The notes under the pieces were generated by a model. That model did not search any database. It was given only the letters and a program-made list of their open reading frames with translations, and was not told the origin of the DNA. The translations under genes and the position numbers were made by a program. From Candidatus Poribacteria bacterium (lineage in GTDB: Bacteria > Poribacteria > WGA-4E > WGA-3G), in contig JAJDUH010000033.1 of NCBI GenBank assembly GCA_022826805.1, forward strand, positions 1-54,327: a stretch of 54,327 nt of DNA. Direction: 5' to 3'. Positions 8,057-16,755 of the stretch are shown piece after piece; the stretch's first letter is position 1, and every line of letters begins with the position of its first letter.

Positions 8057-9046
8057 ATGAAGTTTCAGATCACAGAACTACAACTCCAACATCCGTTCAA
8101 GATTGCCCGGCGTGCGACAGACGACTACCGTCAGGTGATCTCTGTGGAGGTTGACGGGGGCATCGGCGAAACGGCACCGGCACTGTTTTATGGTGAAACC
8201 GTTCAGACTGTTCGCGTCGCATTGGAGACCATCGCACCGGCACTTCCTGACAACCTTGACGCAATCCATGATGTAATGACAACTGTTGAAGCGACACTTG
8301 GTGGCAATTATGCCGCCAAATCCGCCATTGATATGGCACTGCATGACCGGCTTGGTAAAAAATTTGGCGTTCCACTCTATCAACTCTGGGGGCTCAATCC
8401 ACGTAACACCCCTTACACCTCGTTCACAATTGGGCTTGATGAACCAGGAGTGATGGCGGAGAAAACAAGGCAAACCGAGGAGTATCCGATCTTAAAAATC
8501 AAACTCGGTACACCTCGTGATATTGAGATAATTCAAACGCTCCGCGACGTGACAGATAAACCTATCTACGTTGATGCCAATACAGCGTGGACACCGAAAG
8601 AGGCAATCCATAAGATTCGCCAGCTTGCCCGATATGATGTTGAATTGATCGAACAGCCGACAAAACCTAATGATTTGGCAGGACTCAAGTTTGTCCGGGA
8701 AAACAGTGAATTGCCGATTATTGCCGATGAAAGCGTCAAACGCGCAAGCGATATTCCAGCACTCGCTGAGTGTGTTGACGGCATCAATATCAAACTCGTC
8801 AAGTGTGGTGGATTGCTTGAGGCACTCCGAATGATACACGTCGCTCGGACACACGGCTTGCAGGTCATGATAGGTTGTATGATAGAGAGTTCGCTCGGCA
8901 TCACTGCGGCTGCGCACTTAACACCGCTTGTAGACTATGCCGACTTGGATGGTAATTTGCTCATTGCGAACGACCCATATACCGGTGTAATCCTTGATAA
9001 GGGCAAACTGATACTACCGAACCGTCCCGGCATCGGGGTTAAGTGA
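8057..9046 (+). CDS. Dipeptide epimerase, enolase superfamily (L-Ala-D/L-Glu epimerase-like)
   Basis: 329 residues of the mandelate racemase/muconate lactonising group. A capping domain (about 1-115) precedes the barrel. The acid-base pair is Lys147/Lys149 in LKIKL, metal ligands are Asp173, Glu199 and Asp224 (YVDANTAW, LIEQPTK, IADES), and the second catalytic Lys is about 246 (INIKLVKCGG). The late YADLDGN segment carries the DxD motif that grips the dipeptide amino group in Ala-Glu epimerases. The reaction recycles murein-derived L-Ala-D-Glu, which fits the amidase just upstream. No Shine-Dalgarno is visible; the leader is made of dispersed repeats. Exact dipeptide preference is uncertain. 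Confidence 0.85.
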   Translation: MKFQITELQLQHPFKIARRATDDYRQVISVEVDGGIGETAPALFYGETVQTVRVALETIAPALPDNLDAIHDVMTTVEATLGGNYAAKSAIDMALHDRLGKKFGVPLYQLWGLNPRNTPYTSFTIGLDEPGVMAEKTRQTEEYPILKIKLGTPRDIEIIQTLRDVTDKPIYVDANTAWTPKEAIHKIRQLARYDVELIEQPTKPNDLAGLKFVRENSELPIIADESVKRASDIPALAECVDGINIKLVKCGGLLEALRMIHVARTHGLQVMIGCMIESSLGITAAAHLTPLVDYADLDGNLLIANDPYTGVILDKGKLILPNRPGIGVK

Positions 9047-9080
9047 ATCCGTTTTTAAAATTATACATCAACGACTAAAC

Positions 9081-9124
9081 TAAATTTTGCCTACAATCGG
9101 CAAAATTTGTCTTGGTTTTACATT
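9081..9124 (+). repeat. Hairpin-plus-tail repeat, intact copy
   Basis: AAATTTTGCC (9082-9091) and GGCAAAATTT (9099-9108) form a perfect 10-bp stem with a 7-base loop, followed by the tail GTCTTGGTTTTACATT (9109-9124). The element ends just before the GGAGG of the SDR gene. Compare 39890-39931 and 46087-46129. Confidence 0.75.
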
Positions 9125-9138
9125 TGGAGGATATAAAA

Positions 9139-9852
9139 ATGACAAATCAGAACCGCAACGTCCTCATCACCGGCGGCACCGGTATATTAGGCAGTGCTGT
9201 CACCAAAGCCTACCTCGCTCAAGGCGATAACGTCGCTGTTACGTATCTCTTTGAGGACGAAGTTGAACGTTTCAAAGAATTCAACCCTGAACTCGTTGAT
9301 GATGTTGCCTTCCTCTTTGCGAACGTTACTGAAGAAGCCGAGGTCCAGAAAACTATTCGGGAATTCATATCAAAATTTGGTCGATTGGATGTCTTAGTGA
9401 ATATTGTTGGAGGGTTTGTCGGTGGGATTCCAACAGCAGAACTTGAAGAGGACAGATGGGATTTTATGATGAACCTCAATCTCAAATCAGTCTTTCTCTG
9501 CTGCAAGACAGCAATTCCACACATGACGGCACAAGGTTATGGGAAGGTCATTAACGTCTCTGCACGCGCAGGATTAAAAGGCGAGGCGGGTTTGAGTGCC
9601 TATTGTGTCTCCAAAGGCGGTGTACGCACCTTGACAGAATCATTGGCAGCCGAAGTGATGGATTCAGGCGTCAATGTCAATGCCATCATGCCGAGTATAA
9701 TGGATACGCCTATGAATCGTGAGGCTATGCCGGACGAAGAACACGACCGATGGGTAGCTCCCGCTGATGTCGCCAAGGTAATCTGCTTCCTAACTTCCGA
9801 TGATGCCTCTGTCATCAACGGTGCTGCCATTCCCGTTTACGGCAGAGCGTAA
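9139..9852 (+). CDS. Short-chain dehydrogenase/reductase
   Basis: 237 residues from the ATG at 9139, which follows GGAGG by 8 bases; the longer in-frame start at 9112 would read through a repeat. A classical SDR: nucleotide-binding TGGTGILG near residue 10, NIVGG (NNAG equivalent) near 90, and the catalytic set Ser (NVSARAG), Tyr and Lys in YCVSK near 155. The TGxxGxxG spacing fits NAD(P)H use. It resembles FabG-type 3-oxoacyl reductases, but the substrate cannot be named. A strong terminator follows. Confidence 0.85.
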   Translation: MTNQNRNVLITGGTGILGSAVTKAYLAQGDNVAVTYLFEDEVERFKEFNPELVDDVAFLFANVTEEAEVQKTIREFISKFGRLDVLVNIVGGFVGGIPTAELEEDRWDFMMNLNLKSVFLCCKTAIPHMTAQGYGKVINVSARAGLKGEAGLSAYCVSKGGVRTLTESLAAEVMDSGVNVNAIMPSIMDTPMNREAMPDEEHDRWVAPADVAKVICFLTSDDASVINGAAIPVYGRA

Positions 9853-9869
9853 CCTATTAATCTATGAGC

Positions 9870-9899
9870 GGGCGGATGTCCCTATCCGCCCACTTTTTG
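9870..9899 (+). terminator. Intrinsic terminator after the SDR gene
   Basis: GGGCGGAT (9870-9877) pairs with ATCCGCCC (9884-9891) around a 6-base loop, followed by CACTTTTTG. It is the clearest rho-independent terminator in the window and closes the block of plus-strand genes before the VWA gene. Confidence 0.85.
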
Positions 9900-10119
9900 T
9901 AAAGCGAAGTTCATCTTGACCCTACCTACTGAGCCGGACCGTTGTTCCATCCGCAATACAGAGTGCACCTTAAGGTTCGCTCGCGCATACCTATTTATCT
10001 TTCGTTACCCTGTCCCCTTTTGTGCAGTGCCCGAATCGGTTTGCACGACTTTGTGCAGTTTACTGCAGTAATTAGTGTAAATTCGTCCATATTAGCCGTC
10101 TTAGAGAATGGCACGCGAA

Positions 10120-10149
10120 TTGCTATATACCATACGAAACTTGTAGAAT
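10120..10149 (+). promoter_or_regulatory. Probable promoter of the VWA gene
   Basis: TTGCTA (10120-10125) and TAGAAT (10144-10149) are 18 bases apart. The predicted start is near 10157, leaving a leader of about 40 bases that includes GGAGG before the ATG at 10199. Confidence 0.45.
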
Positions 10150-10198
10150 ATGGTGAAGTTTTCACATCATCACTAAGCGCTTGTTGGAGGTATAAGAC

Positions 10199-12115
10199 AT
10201 GCGTATCAAAAAGCTTTTAAGTGCACTTCTCATTTCAGTAGCACTTCACTTCATCTTTATGTTTACCGTAGAGAGTCCATTTAGTGTGTCAACCTACTAC
10301 CCTGATGATATTCCAAAATTAGAATTGTTGTATGAGTCGGTCCCGTTACGCCCTGGAACCCGCAAAGTGCCCCAAAATACCCACGTTATCATACCGAAAG
10401 CGGTTACATCAAACGCACCTGTGCTAACAGTTGTAACACACGAGAACCGACCTGTTTCAAATGCCCCCGTCGCAACTGCGCCCTCCGCTGGCCCGGCTAA
10501 CATCGGTCATGGTGTCGCAGGCAGTGTCAAGCAGGTGAAAGTCGCTTTTGAACGTCCACCTGGACTCGCAATAGTTGAAGACGTCGGTGCATCAGGACTT
10601 CAAAATCAAACATTGAACTCGCCAGATGGTGCTGCCTATAACGTCCCAACTGCTAACGCGCCGGTCGCTGTTTGGTCAAGCGTCCACCAACCTCAGGTAC
10701 TAAGTCCACCAAACGGTGCTGCCTATGGTGATGTCTTTTTTAAAGATTCTGGCACCAATCCGTTTATTGATACAGAAGATGATGCCTTTTCGACGTTTGG
10801 CATGGATGTGGATACCGCTTCGTACGCTGTCATGCGGCGTTTCCTTCGAGATGGACTCCTTCCGCCACCAGAAGCGATACGTGTTGAAGAGTTTGTCAAC
10901 GCCTTTGATTACAATTACACGCCGCCAGCAAACGAGGCATTTGCTGTTCATCTTGAGGGTGCACCTTCACAATTTGGCGAAGGTAAACGGCTTCAATTAC
11001 TGCGAATTGGTATTCAGGGTCGCGTCATTCCAGACACTGACCGAAAGAATGCAATACTTACTTTTGTAATTGATGTCTCCGGATCAATGGATATGGAAAA
11101 TCGGTTGGAATTGGTAAAACAAGCACTAACGCTTCTGGTTGCGCAGCTCCGTCCTGAGGACAAGGTAGGTATTGTCGTTTACGGTTCCAATGCTCGCGTC
11201 GTCCTGCCACATACCAGCATAGTGAATCAGGAACATATCTTAACTGCAATTCGCTCCCTTGCGACAGAAGGAGCAACCAATGCAGAGGCAGGACTCCGGA
11301 GCGGATATAAACTCGCCTTCCGGAATTTGAAACCCGATTACATCAATCGCGTGATTTTGTGTTCAGATGGTGTTGCCAACGTCGGACAAACCAGTTCCGA
11401 TGCCATTCTCAAAGAGATTCGTAACTATGTTGAGGAAGGCATCACACTAACAACGGTCGGTTTTGGGATGGGGAATTACAACGATGTCCTCATGGAGCAA
11501 CTCGCAAACAACGGTAATGGGAGTTATGCCTATGTTGATACGCTAAACGAAGCAAAGTGGGTTTTTGTGGAGAACCTGACGGGCACACTCCAAGTTATTG
11601 CGAAAGATGCCAAAATTCAAGTCGAGTTTAACCCGGAAACTGTCAGCCGGTTTCGGCTATTGGGGTATGAAAATCGGCGACTCGCCCATGAAGACTTCCG
11701 TAATGACACTGTAGATGCTGGCGAAGTCGGTGCGGGATATAGTGTCACTGCACTCTATGAGATTAAGCTCCACGAAAATGCTGACGGTAAACTCGCGACA
11801 ATCTCTATCCGGCATGAGGATCCGGACACTGGAAATGTAACAGAAGTGAACGAATCGATCTTCACAGATGCCCTAAAAGGTTCATTTGAAGAGACAACAC
11901 CGGCATTCCAACTCGCTGCTTCTGTCGCTGAGTTCGCCGAAATTCTACGACGCAGTTTCTGGGCACAAGAAGGAAGTTTAGAAATTGTACGTGAAACGCT
12001 TGAAGAGGTAGTACCGCATATCAACGCGAAAACTCAGACACACCGCGTAAGGAACAAAGAGTTGCTTAATCTTGTACGTAAAGCGCACCGCTTTAAGGAA
12101 CAAACGGAAGGGTAA
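10199..12115 (+). CDS. YfbK-type von Willebrand factor A protein
   Basis: 638 residues. An N-terminal membrane anchor or signal (about 6-25) is followed by a Pro/Ala/Asn-rich linker (about 40-185), the family motif FGMDVDTASYAVMRRFL (about 200-217), a VWA domain (about 285-460) whose MIDAS reads DVSGSMD with further Thr and Asp positions (EGATNAEAG, CSDGVANVG), and a C-terminal DUF3520-like part. VWA/DUF3520 proteins bind a divalent metal and probably a protein partner at the envelope; none has a well-defined role. The linker repeats phrases such as SPDGAAYNVP and SPPNGAAYGD, suggesting small internal duplications. GGAGG precedes the ATG. It is transcribed alone from a plausible promoter. Confidence 0.85.
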   Translation: MRIKKLLSALLISVALHFIFMFTVESPFSVSTYYPDDIPKLELLYESVPLRPGTRKVPQNTHVIIPKAVTSNAPVLTVVTHENRPVSNAPVATAPSAGPANIGHGVAGSVKQVKVAFERPPGLAIVEDVGASGLQNQTLNSPDGAAYNVPTANAPVAVWSSVHQPQVLSPPNGAAYGDVFFKDSGTNPFIDTEDDAFSTFGMDVDTASYAVMRRFLRDGLLPPPEAIRVEEFVNAFDYNYTPPANEAFAVHLEGAPSQFGEGKRLQLLRIGIQGRVIPDTDRKNAILTFVIDVSGSMDMENRLELVKQALTLLVAQLRPEDKVGIVVYGSNARVVLPHTSIVNQEHILTAIRSLATEGATNAEAGLRSGYKLAFRNLKPDYINRVILCSDGVANVGQTSSDAILKEIRNYVEEGITLTTVGFGMGNYNDVLMEQLANNGNGSYAYVDTLNEAKWVFVENLTGTLQVIAKDAKIQVEFNPETVSRFRLLGYENRRLAHEDFRNDTVDAGEVGAGYSVTALYEIKLHENADGKLATISIRHEDPDTGNVTEVNESIFTDALKGSFEETTPAFQLAASVAEFAEILRRSFWAQEGSLEIVRETLEEVVPHINAKTQTHRVRNKELLNLVRKAHRFKEQTEG

Positions 12116-12201
12116 TATATTTTTTCGCAAGGCGATTTCAGTTCTCGCTTTTCCGCAAACTAAATCGCTCCAGATTAAACCTTTGGTGCTCAAATGTACC
12201 T

Positions 12202-13611
12202 TCACTGCCGAAACGGTTTTTCCAGTTGCGTCTGCATAAGCCTCTCTAAAATTTGCAGGCGCAACACCGTTTCAACATCCGCGACCTCAGGTCTACCGGC
12301 GAGGTTATCGGTCTCATTCGGGTCGTTTTGCACATCAAACAGAAGATAGACTTCGCCATCCGCGTTGAGCGCAGCCTTCCACTCCTGATTCAGTAGCATA
12401 ATCTCGCCTTCTATCTCAGATATCGCAAAATCACGGTGTGTTGCTTCAGGATCTGCTAACACTGGACCCAACGATTTTCCAAATTGACGATGTCGCAATT
12501 CGCCGCCTATCAACTCGACAAGTGTCGGACCGATGTCGATCCATTCGGTTGGACGCTCACAAATAGTGCCAGCGTTGGGGCTGTTAGGCGTTCGCACGAG
12601 CATCGGTATCCTCACAGCGCCATTGAGGAAGTTGCTTTTGTAGATGAGTCCGTAGTCCCCATTCATTTCCCCATGGTCGGAGGTATGGACGATGACCGTG
12701 TTCTCGAGTTCACCGCGTGTCTCGATTGCGTCGAGAATTTCACCAATCTGATCATCAATGAGCGTGACGTTGCCAGCGTAATTAGCGCGCAACCTTCCAA
12801 TTTCACCGAGTTCAAACGTTGGATTCACTCGCTCCATAAGATTATCTAAATGCCCGCGCGGACGATCGCCAGCATCTGGACGCGGAATAGCAGGTGGCAT
12901 GTCTGCCGGGTCATACATACTGGCGTAGGGTTCCGGAGTATCCCACGGTTCGTGTGGTCCACCAAAACTCACCCAGCAGCACCACGGCTCTGCCCGATCG
13001 TAGTTTTGCAAATATTCTTTCGCCTGTTGTCCAACATAAACATCGGCGTAGTCTTCAAGTCCCAGTGTGGATGGACGCACAAGGTGTGGTTTCGTGCTGA
13101 ACCGTTCACCATAATCAGCCCGATAGGCGTCCCACAACCCTTTCGTTTCCCACTCCGCTGTCATATACGACAGGACATTTGCACTTGCCCGCGGTCCCCC
13201 GATCTCGTTTACATCGTCCAACCCATAAGAATTCATTAATCCTTCACGTTCTCGCAGGTCCCCATTATGTGGGTGAAGGTGCGTTTTACCGAACAAGCTC
13301 GTCCGATACCCAGCATCACGCACCGCTTGCATCCATGTCGGCGTTTCAGGGGGCATCTGATGGTTCATGTTATTCCAGACCCCGGTGTTGTGCGGATACA
13401 AACCCGTCGCCAGACTGAGCCGCGTCGGAATACAAACCGGCGATGTCGTGACACAATTGGTAAATCGGATTCCCTCACTCGCAATGCGATCTAAATTCGG
13501 AGTTTCCAACCAAGCGAAGCCCACACGGTCTTCGCTCTTCTCACCGCTGCAGCCCATCGCGTCCCATCGCTGCTGATCTGTCATGAGGAGAAGAATATTT
13601 GGTTTTCCCAT
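12202..13611 (-). CDS. Sulfatase (arylsulfatase family, FGly type)
   Basis: 469 residues. The sulfatase core begins almost at residue 1 (NILLLMTDQQRWDAMG, metal Asp about 12) and carries the formylglycine signature CIPTR with Cys about 60, which needs a maturation enzyme. A second metal site is visible as HTSDHGEMNGDYG in the C-terminal half. There is no signal peptide, so the enzyme seems cytoplasmic, unlike many polysaccharide sulfatases. Such enzymes remove sulfate from sulfated sugars. The sugar isomerase upstream is only 2 bases away and co-transcribed. AGAGGA sits just before the ATG, overlapping the end of that gene. Substrate unknown. Confidence 0.9.
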   Translation of the reverse strand: MGKPNILLLMTDQQRWDAMGCSGEKSEDRVGFAWLETPNLDRIASEGIRFTNCVTTSPVCIPTRLSLATGLYPHNTGVWNNMNHQMPPETPTWMQAVRDAGYRTSLFGKTHLHPHNGDLREREGLMNSYGLDDVNEIGGPRASANVLSYMTAEWETKGLWDAYRADYGERFSTKPHLVRPSTLGLEDYADVYVGQQAKEYLQNYDRAEPWCCWVSFGGPHEPWDTPEPYASMYDPADMPPAIPRPDAGDRPRGHLDNLMERVNPTFELGEIGRLRANYAGNVTLIDDQIGEILDAIETRGELENTVIVHTSDHGEMNGDYGLIYKSNFLNGAVRIPMLVRTPNSPNAGTICERPTEWIDIGPTLVELIGGELRHRQFGKSLGPVLADPEATHRDFAISEIEGEIMLLNQEWKAALNADGEVYLLFDVQNDPNETDNLAGRPEVADVETVLRLQILERLMQTQLEKPFRQ

Positions 13612-13613
13612 AA

Positions 13614-14456
13614 TTATCCTCTATCAATTCCTGCTTCCGTGAAGGCGCGGGACAGTGTTTCGTAAGAAAGTGTGGCGGCAGCGAGTGGATCGTAATCTTC
13701 ACGTGCCTGCACCATAAAACTCACCTCAGCGGTGATAAATCCGTCATAACCGTGTGCTTGCATTTCCTTGAGGTATTCCACATAATCAAAAGGACCTTCA
13801 CCGGGGATGAGGAACTCATGATCCGGCGCAGTACCGCGTTGGTCCTTGACGTGCGTGTGCGCTGATACTGGGGCTAACGCTGCTACTGTCTCTTCGGTCG
13901 GCATGCCGATAATGTCAAAGTGGCTGATGTCGAAGTTAACTTTGAGGTATGGCGAGTTGACAATTTCTAAAAGCTCAAGCACCTTCGCGGGTGTGTCAAT
14001 GATTGCACCGACGTGTGGTTCCATAGCAATGGTGACACCGCGCGACGCACCGTAATCGACGAGTTCTCCGACCCGTTCAGTGAGGAAGTCTTTTTTTACA
14101 TCCCACTCTTCTGGCTTTCCGCCGGGCGTAGTATTCACGGCGGGCAGTTCATCGCCTTGTGCGAGTTCGACTGCTAAATCAACACCTCCTTTGAGTCGCC
14201 ACATATTTTTCGCATGTGTTTCTGAATCCGTTTCCAGTAAACTTGAATGTGCTGCGATTGCAGGTAGTGCCAAATTGTATGCTTTCAGAAGAGAAGCGAT
14301 CCGTTTCCGTTCTGCAGCGTCAAGCGTGCTGAGTTCGGTCGTAAAGCGCGGAATAATAGTGAGTTCAAGTCCATCGTATCCGAGATTCGCTATATGGGAA
14401 ACGGCGGTGTCTATAGGGACCGTGGGCATCCCCCATGTACTATATCCAATTTTCAT
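13614..14456 (-). CDS. Sugar phosphate isomerase/epimerase (AP endonuclease 2-like TIM barrel)
   Basis: 280 residues of the xylose-isomerase-like TIM barrel family. Visible metal-site positions include IAMEPHVG (Glu), VNFDISHFDI (Asp, His), AHTHVKDQRG (His) and FITAEVSF (Glu near the end). The family covers inosose isomerases, hydroxypyruvate isomerases and tagatose epimerases, so the reaction cannot be fixed. AGGAG lies just before the ATG. It leads a two-gene operon with the sulfatase, which suggests catabolism of a sulfated sugar. A 100-base dispersed repeat lies upstream. Confidence 0.82.
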   Translation of the reverse strand: MKIGYSTWGMPTVPIDTAVSHIANLGYDGLELTIIPRFTTELSTLDAAERKRIASLLKAYNLALPAIAAHSSLLETDSETHAKNMWRLKGGVDLAVELAQGDELPAVNTTPGGKPEEWDVKKDFLTERVGELVDYGASRGVTIAMEPHVGAIIDTPAKVLELLEIVNSPYLKVNFDISHFDIIGMPTEETVAALAPVSAHTHVKDQRGTAPDHEFLIPGEGPFDYVEYLKEMQAHGYDGFITAEVSFMVQAREDYDPLAAATLSYETLSRAFTEAGIDRG

Positions 14457-14502
14457 GCAGTTTTCTCCTAAGATTTAACAATGTGAGCTCAAACTTCGGC
14501 AC

Positions 14503-14602
14503 GTAGGTTGGGTTGAGTGGGATATGAAAACCAAATACGTGTGCCGTAGAAATTTCACATTTCAAGATACGTGAATACCCCGAAATCCCAGCGAAACCCA
14601 AC
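14503..14602 (+). repeat. 100-bp GTAGGTTGGGTTG/CGAAACCCAAC element, copy A
   Basis: Opens with GTAGGTTGGGTTG (14503-14515) and closes with CGAAACCCAAC (14592-14602), giving imperfect terminal inverted repeats. It aligns through its whole length with copy B (19880-19982), including TTTCAA, TGAA and CCGAA blocks. It fills the gap between the four-gene membrane operon and the isomerase-sulfatase pair. Confidence 0.75.
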
Positions 14603-14622
14603 TCTCAATCAGTACAAAATTA

Positions 14623-15276
14623 TCAGAAAATTGCACCAAGCCAATCGTTCAGTAGAAAATCAACGCGTTGAATGAGCAACGCGACACGTCCCATAACCGT
14701 GTTCCCAAATGCCGATCCGAATCCTATCATCAGAAAAGCGATACCGACCTTTGAAAGCCATTTGACAGTACCTCGATGTTCTACGGAGAAGAAGAAGTAG
14801 GTAAGTGTGCAAACCACTCCGATAACCATGAGAACTGCTTCAAAGATTCCTAAACCCGAAAGAGTTCCCGCAGAAATAGCAGAAAACGGTTCGATCGTTC
14901 CTCGTGTCTGTTCGAAAATGTTAGCGCGTAGAAAATTCGGAATTGCGAGACCTGAACCGACACCGATAAGAATGGCAGTCGGATACCGGATCATCCATGT
15001 ATGCCGCGGTGACAATGCTGAGAGAAAAAACAAGCCAATGGCTATCGGAATTAATTTAATTAAGCCTCCAGGCGATTCCCCCGTTACCGCTGCCCAGAGA
15101 GGTTGCCACGCTAAGGGAATAAAAGCCTGGTGAATCGCGAGCACAATACTGTATCCAAGCGATACACCTACGAAGAGATGTTCCGCAAACCGATAAAATG
15201 GGTTATCTCGGTACAGGAAACTGTAGATGCAGAGGGTCAAAAACGCAGCAATCCAGATGCCAAATAATTCCATCAA
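14623..15276 (-). CDS. Membrane protein of the DUF6754 operon (fourth gene)
   Basis: 217 residues, not recognised. The sequence is dominated by hydrophobic helices, about six membrane segments, with short polar turns such as LYRDNPFYRFAEHLF and FSVEHRGTVKWL. No catalytic motif is visible. It ends the operon, one base after the preceding gene's stop, so translation is probably coupled. The conserved-looking aromatic loop near residues 22-33 and Gly-rich helix contacts (LIGVGSGLAIPNFL) suggest packing in a complex rather than a transporter of a known class. Confidence 0.7.
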   Translation of the reverse strand: MMELFGIWIAAFLTLCIYSFLYRDNPFYRFAEHLFVGVSLGYSIVLAIHQAFIPLAWQPLWAAVTGESPGGLIKLIPIAIGLFFLSALSPRHTWMIRYPTAILIGVGSGLAIPNFLRANIFEQTRGTIEPFSAISAGTLSGLGIFEAVLMVIGVVCTLTYFFFSVEHRGTVKWLSKVGIAFLMIGFGSAFGNTVMGRVALLIQRVDFLLNDWLGAIF

Positions 15277-15277
15277 T

Positions 15278-16093
15278 TTACTCCTCTCGCCCTCGATGAA
15301 TGAAGAACGCTATATTCCCAAGAACGACTAAACCTATAATTAATAGATGAACAAACGATTCAATGTTGATCCATAGTGTCCCTTTTGCTGGCGCATCTAT
15401 TAAGCGTTCATACTCCGCAGCCCCCGCAATCCCTGGAATCAGACCTACTAATTGCCCAGTTTGCAAGTACGGATACATCTGTGAGATGATAACACCGGTG
15501 ACGCCTGCTGCGATCTGTTGATTGAATTGTACATTCGCAAAAATAATCCATGCCTCAGTGAGACTTCCAGCAGATAGGTCAACAACGAGATCGATTTGAT
15601 CGTAATTGGTGACATTTTGCATCAGCGGAATTTCCGAGATCGGTTTTCCGTTGAAATCCGTATCAAATACACTGGCGATCTCTTTTCCCATGCCGAGAAT
15701 AACTAAATCAACGCCAGGGCGATACCCTAAGAAAACGTAGTCCTCCCCGTCAACCGCGCCTGTTTCTGCCACGACTTCTTGAATCAATGTACTTCCCATG
15801 GTTGTACCGACTGCATAGAGCGTGAGAGCGATGACCCTTATATCTTTAGCAAAACACTGCTTCAAGATTGCTCTCGCCATCGGATTCAGCTCTGCTAAAG
15901 AAGATGGACCATAGTCGAAAGCCAGCATCACGGTTCCCCCCGCCGGAATCGCTTCAATATAATCGTGAAGTTGTTGCGTGGGTTCCGATACCGAAATCGG
16001 CATGCTCACGGGGAGCAATGTTGGCAAGATAACCGCCAGAGCGACGAGAATGAAGACGATCCGTCGATCTATATTCATCAATTTCTCAAGCAT
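15278..16093 (-). CDS. Membrane-anchored alpha/beta protein of the DUF6754 operon (third gene)
   Basis: 271 residues, not recognised. One helix near the N-terminus (about 12-30) and one near the C-terminus (about 245-263) frame a soluble domain of about 210 residues with alternating strands and helices (VMLAFDYGP, IRVIALTLYAVG, DLVILGMGKEI, DLVVDLSAGS), a Rossmann-like arrangement. No nucleotide loop or catalytic set stands out. With two flanking helices the domain probably faces the periplasm, though this depends on topology. It starts 3 bases after the previous gene. Confidence 0.7.
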   Translation of the reverse strand: MLEKLMNIDRRIVFILVALAVILPTLLPVSMPISVSEPTQQLHDYIEAIPAGGTVMLAFDYGPSSLAELNPMARAILKQCFAKDIRVIALTLYAVGTTMGSTLIQEVVAETGAVDGEDYVFLGYRPGVDLVILGMGKEIASVFDTDFNGKPISEIPLMQNVTNYDQIDLVVDLSAGSLTEAWIIFANVQFNQQIAAGVTGVIISQMYPYLQTGQLVGLIPGIAGAAEYERLIDAPAKGTLWINIESFVHLLIIGLVVLGNIAFFIHRGREE

Positions 16094-16096
16094 TCG

Positions 16097-16747
16097 TTAG
16101 TCTCCTCCCCCGAGATACGAGCGTTCAATTCCCAAAATAATTCGGATAGATTGTGAGATTACGCCTAAGCTGATGCCGAGGATAATTCCCCGTCTCGCTG
16201 AAAGATTTGGGTTATCCAAAATCCACTGCTTCATGCCTGATGCACCATTGTCCCACGGCAACCACGCGAACACAGAGTTCCAAAACAAATCACCTACCGG
16301 AACATTGCCCAGCATTACAATTAAAGCCGTAATCAACAGCAAACTCGCCTCAAATGTCCTCGCTCGAAAAGCACGATATGCCGCTGAAGCAATGAAGAAA
16401 GCAAGGAGCGAAAACATTGTCGCATCCATAGGTACCTGGATGTTGTTGAATAACCACTCAAAGACAGGATTTTGCGGTCCAAAGGGAATACCTATCACCA
16501 CCATCGCCAGAATCCCGACAAATACAAAAATGCTATATGGCCAATGTTCAGCGCGGCGACGGATCCGTGTGAGATGAGTTTGGATGAGCGTTAGTGAGCT
16601 CAAAATAAGGGCGAAGGGTGTGATAATCAATGCCCATCCAATAACCTCTTGGTAAAGGCTTTGAGAAGACGAATGTGGGATGAATTGTGTGAAGATCATC
16701 ACAACTCCGAAAACAAAGCACAGAATTAAGGGAACTTGTCGTTGCAT
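16097..16747 (-). CDS. Membrane protein of the DUF6754 operon (second gene)
   Basis: 216 residues, not recognised. About five to six membrane helices are separated by short loops, one strongly basic (THLTRIRRRAEHW, near residues 57-69), which should lie in the cytoplasm. It contains PVGDLFWNSVFAWLPWDNG, a Trp-rich segment likely at the membrane surface. It starts 8 bases after the DUF6754 gene, so it belongs to the same transcript. Similar in size to the fourth gene but with no obvious shared motif. Confidence 0.7.
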   Translation of the reverse strand: MQRQVPLILCFVFGVVMIFTQFIPHSSSQSLYQEVIGWALIITPFALILSSLTLIQTHLTRIRRRAEHWPYSIFVFVGILAMVVIGIPFGPQNPVFEWLFNNIQVPMDATMFSLLAFFIASAAYRAFRARTFEASLLLITALIVMLGNVPVGDLFWNSVFAWLPWDNGASGMKQWILDNPNLSARRGIILGISLGVISQSIRIILGIERSYLGGGD

Positions 16748-16755
16748 AAAACCTC

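Larger units (their letters stand above)
9853..10198. other. Intergenic stretch with terminator and promoter
   Basis: Apart from the terminator (9870-9899) and a promoter for the VWA gene (10120-10149), no further feature is convincing. A 92-codon frame at 9942-10220 has no ribosome site and a composition unlike protein, so it is not called. Confidence 0.5.

Noticed and set aside
9942..10220. 92-codon frame between the SDR and VWA genes
   Set aside because: It has no ribosome site, runs over the VWA promoter and start, and reads like random translation (Ser/Arg/Leu rich, no family pattern).
12850..13239. 129-codon plus-strand frame inside the sulfatase
   Set aside because: It is antisense to the sulfatase and has no ribosome site or conserved motif.
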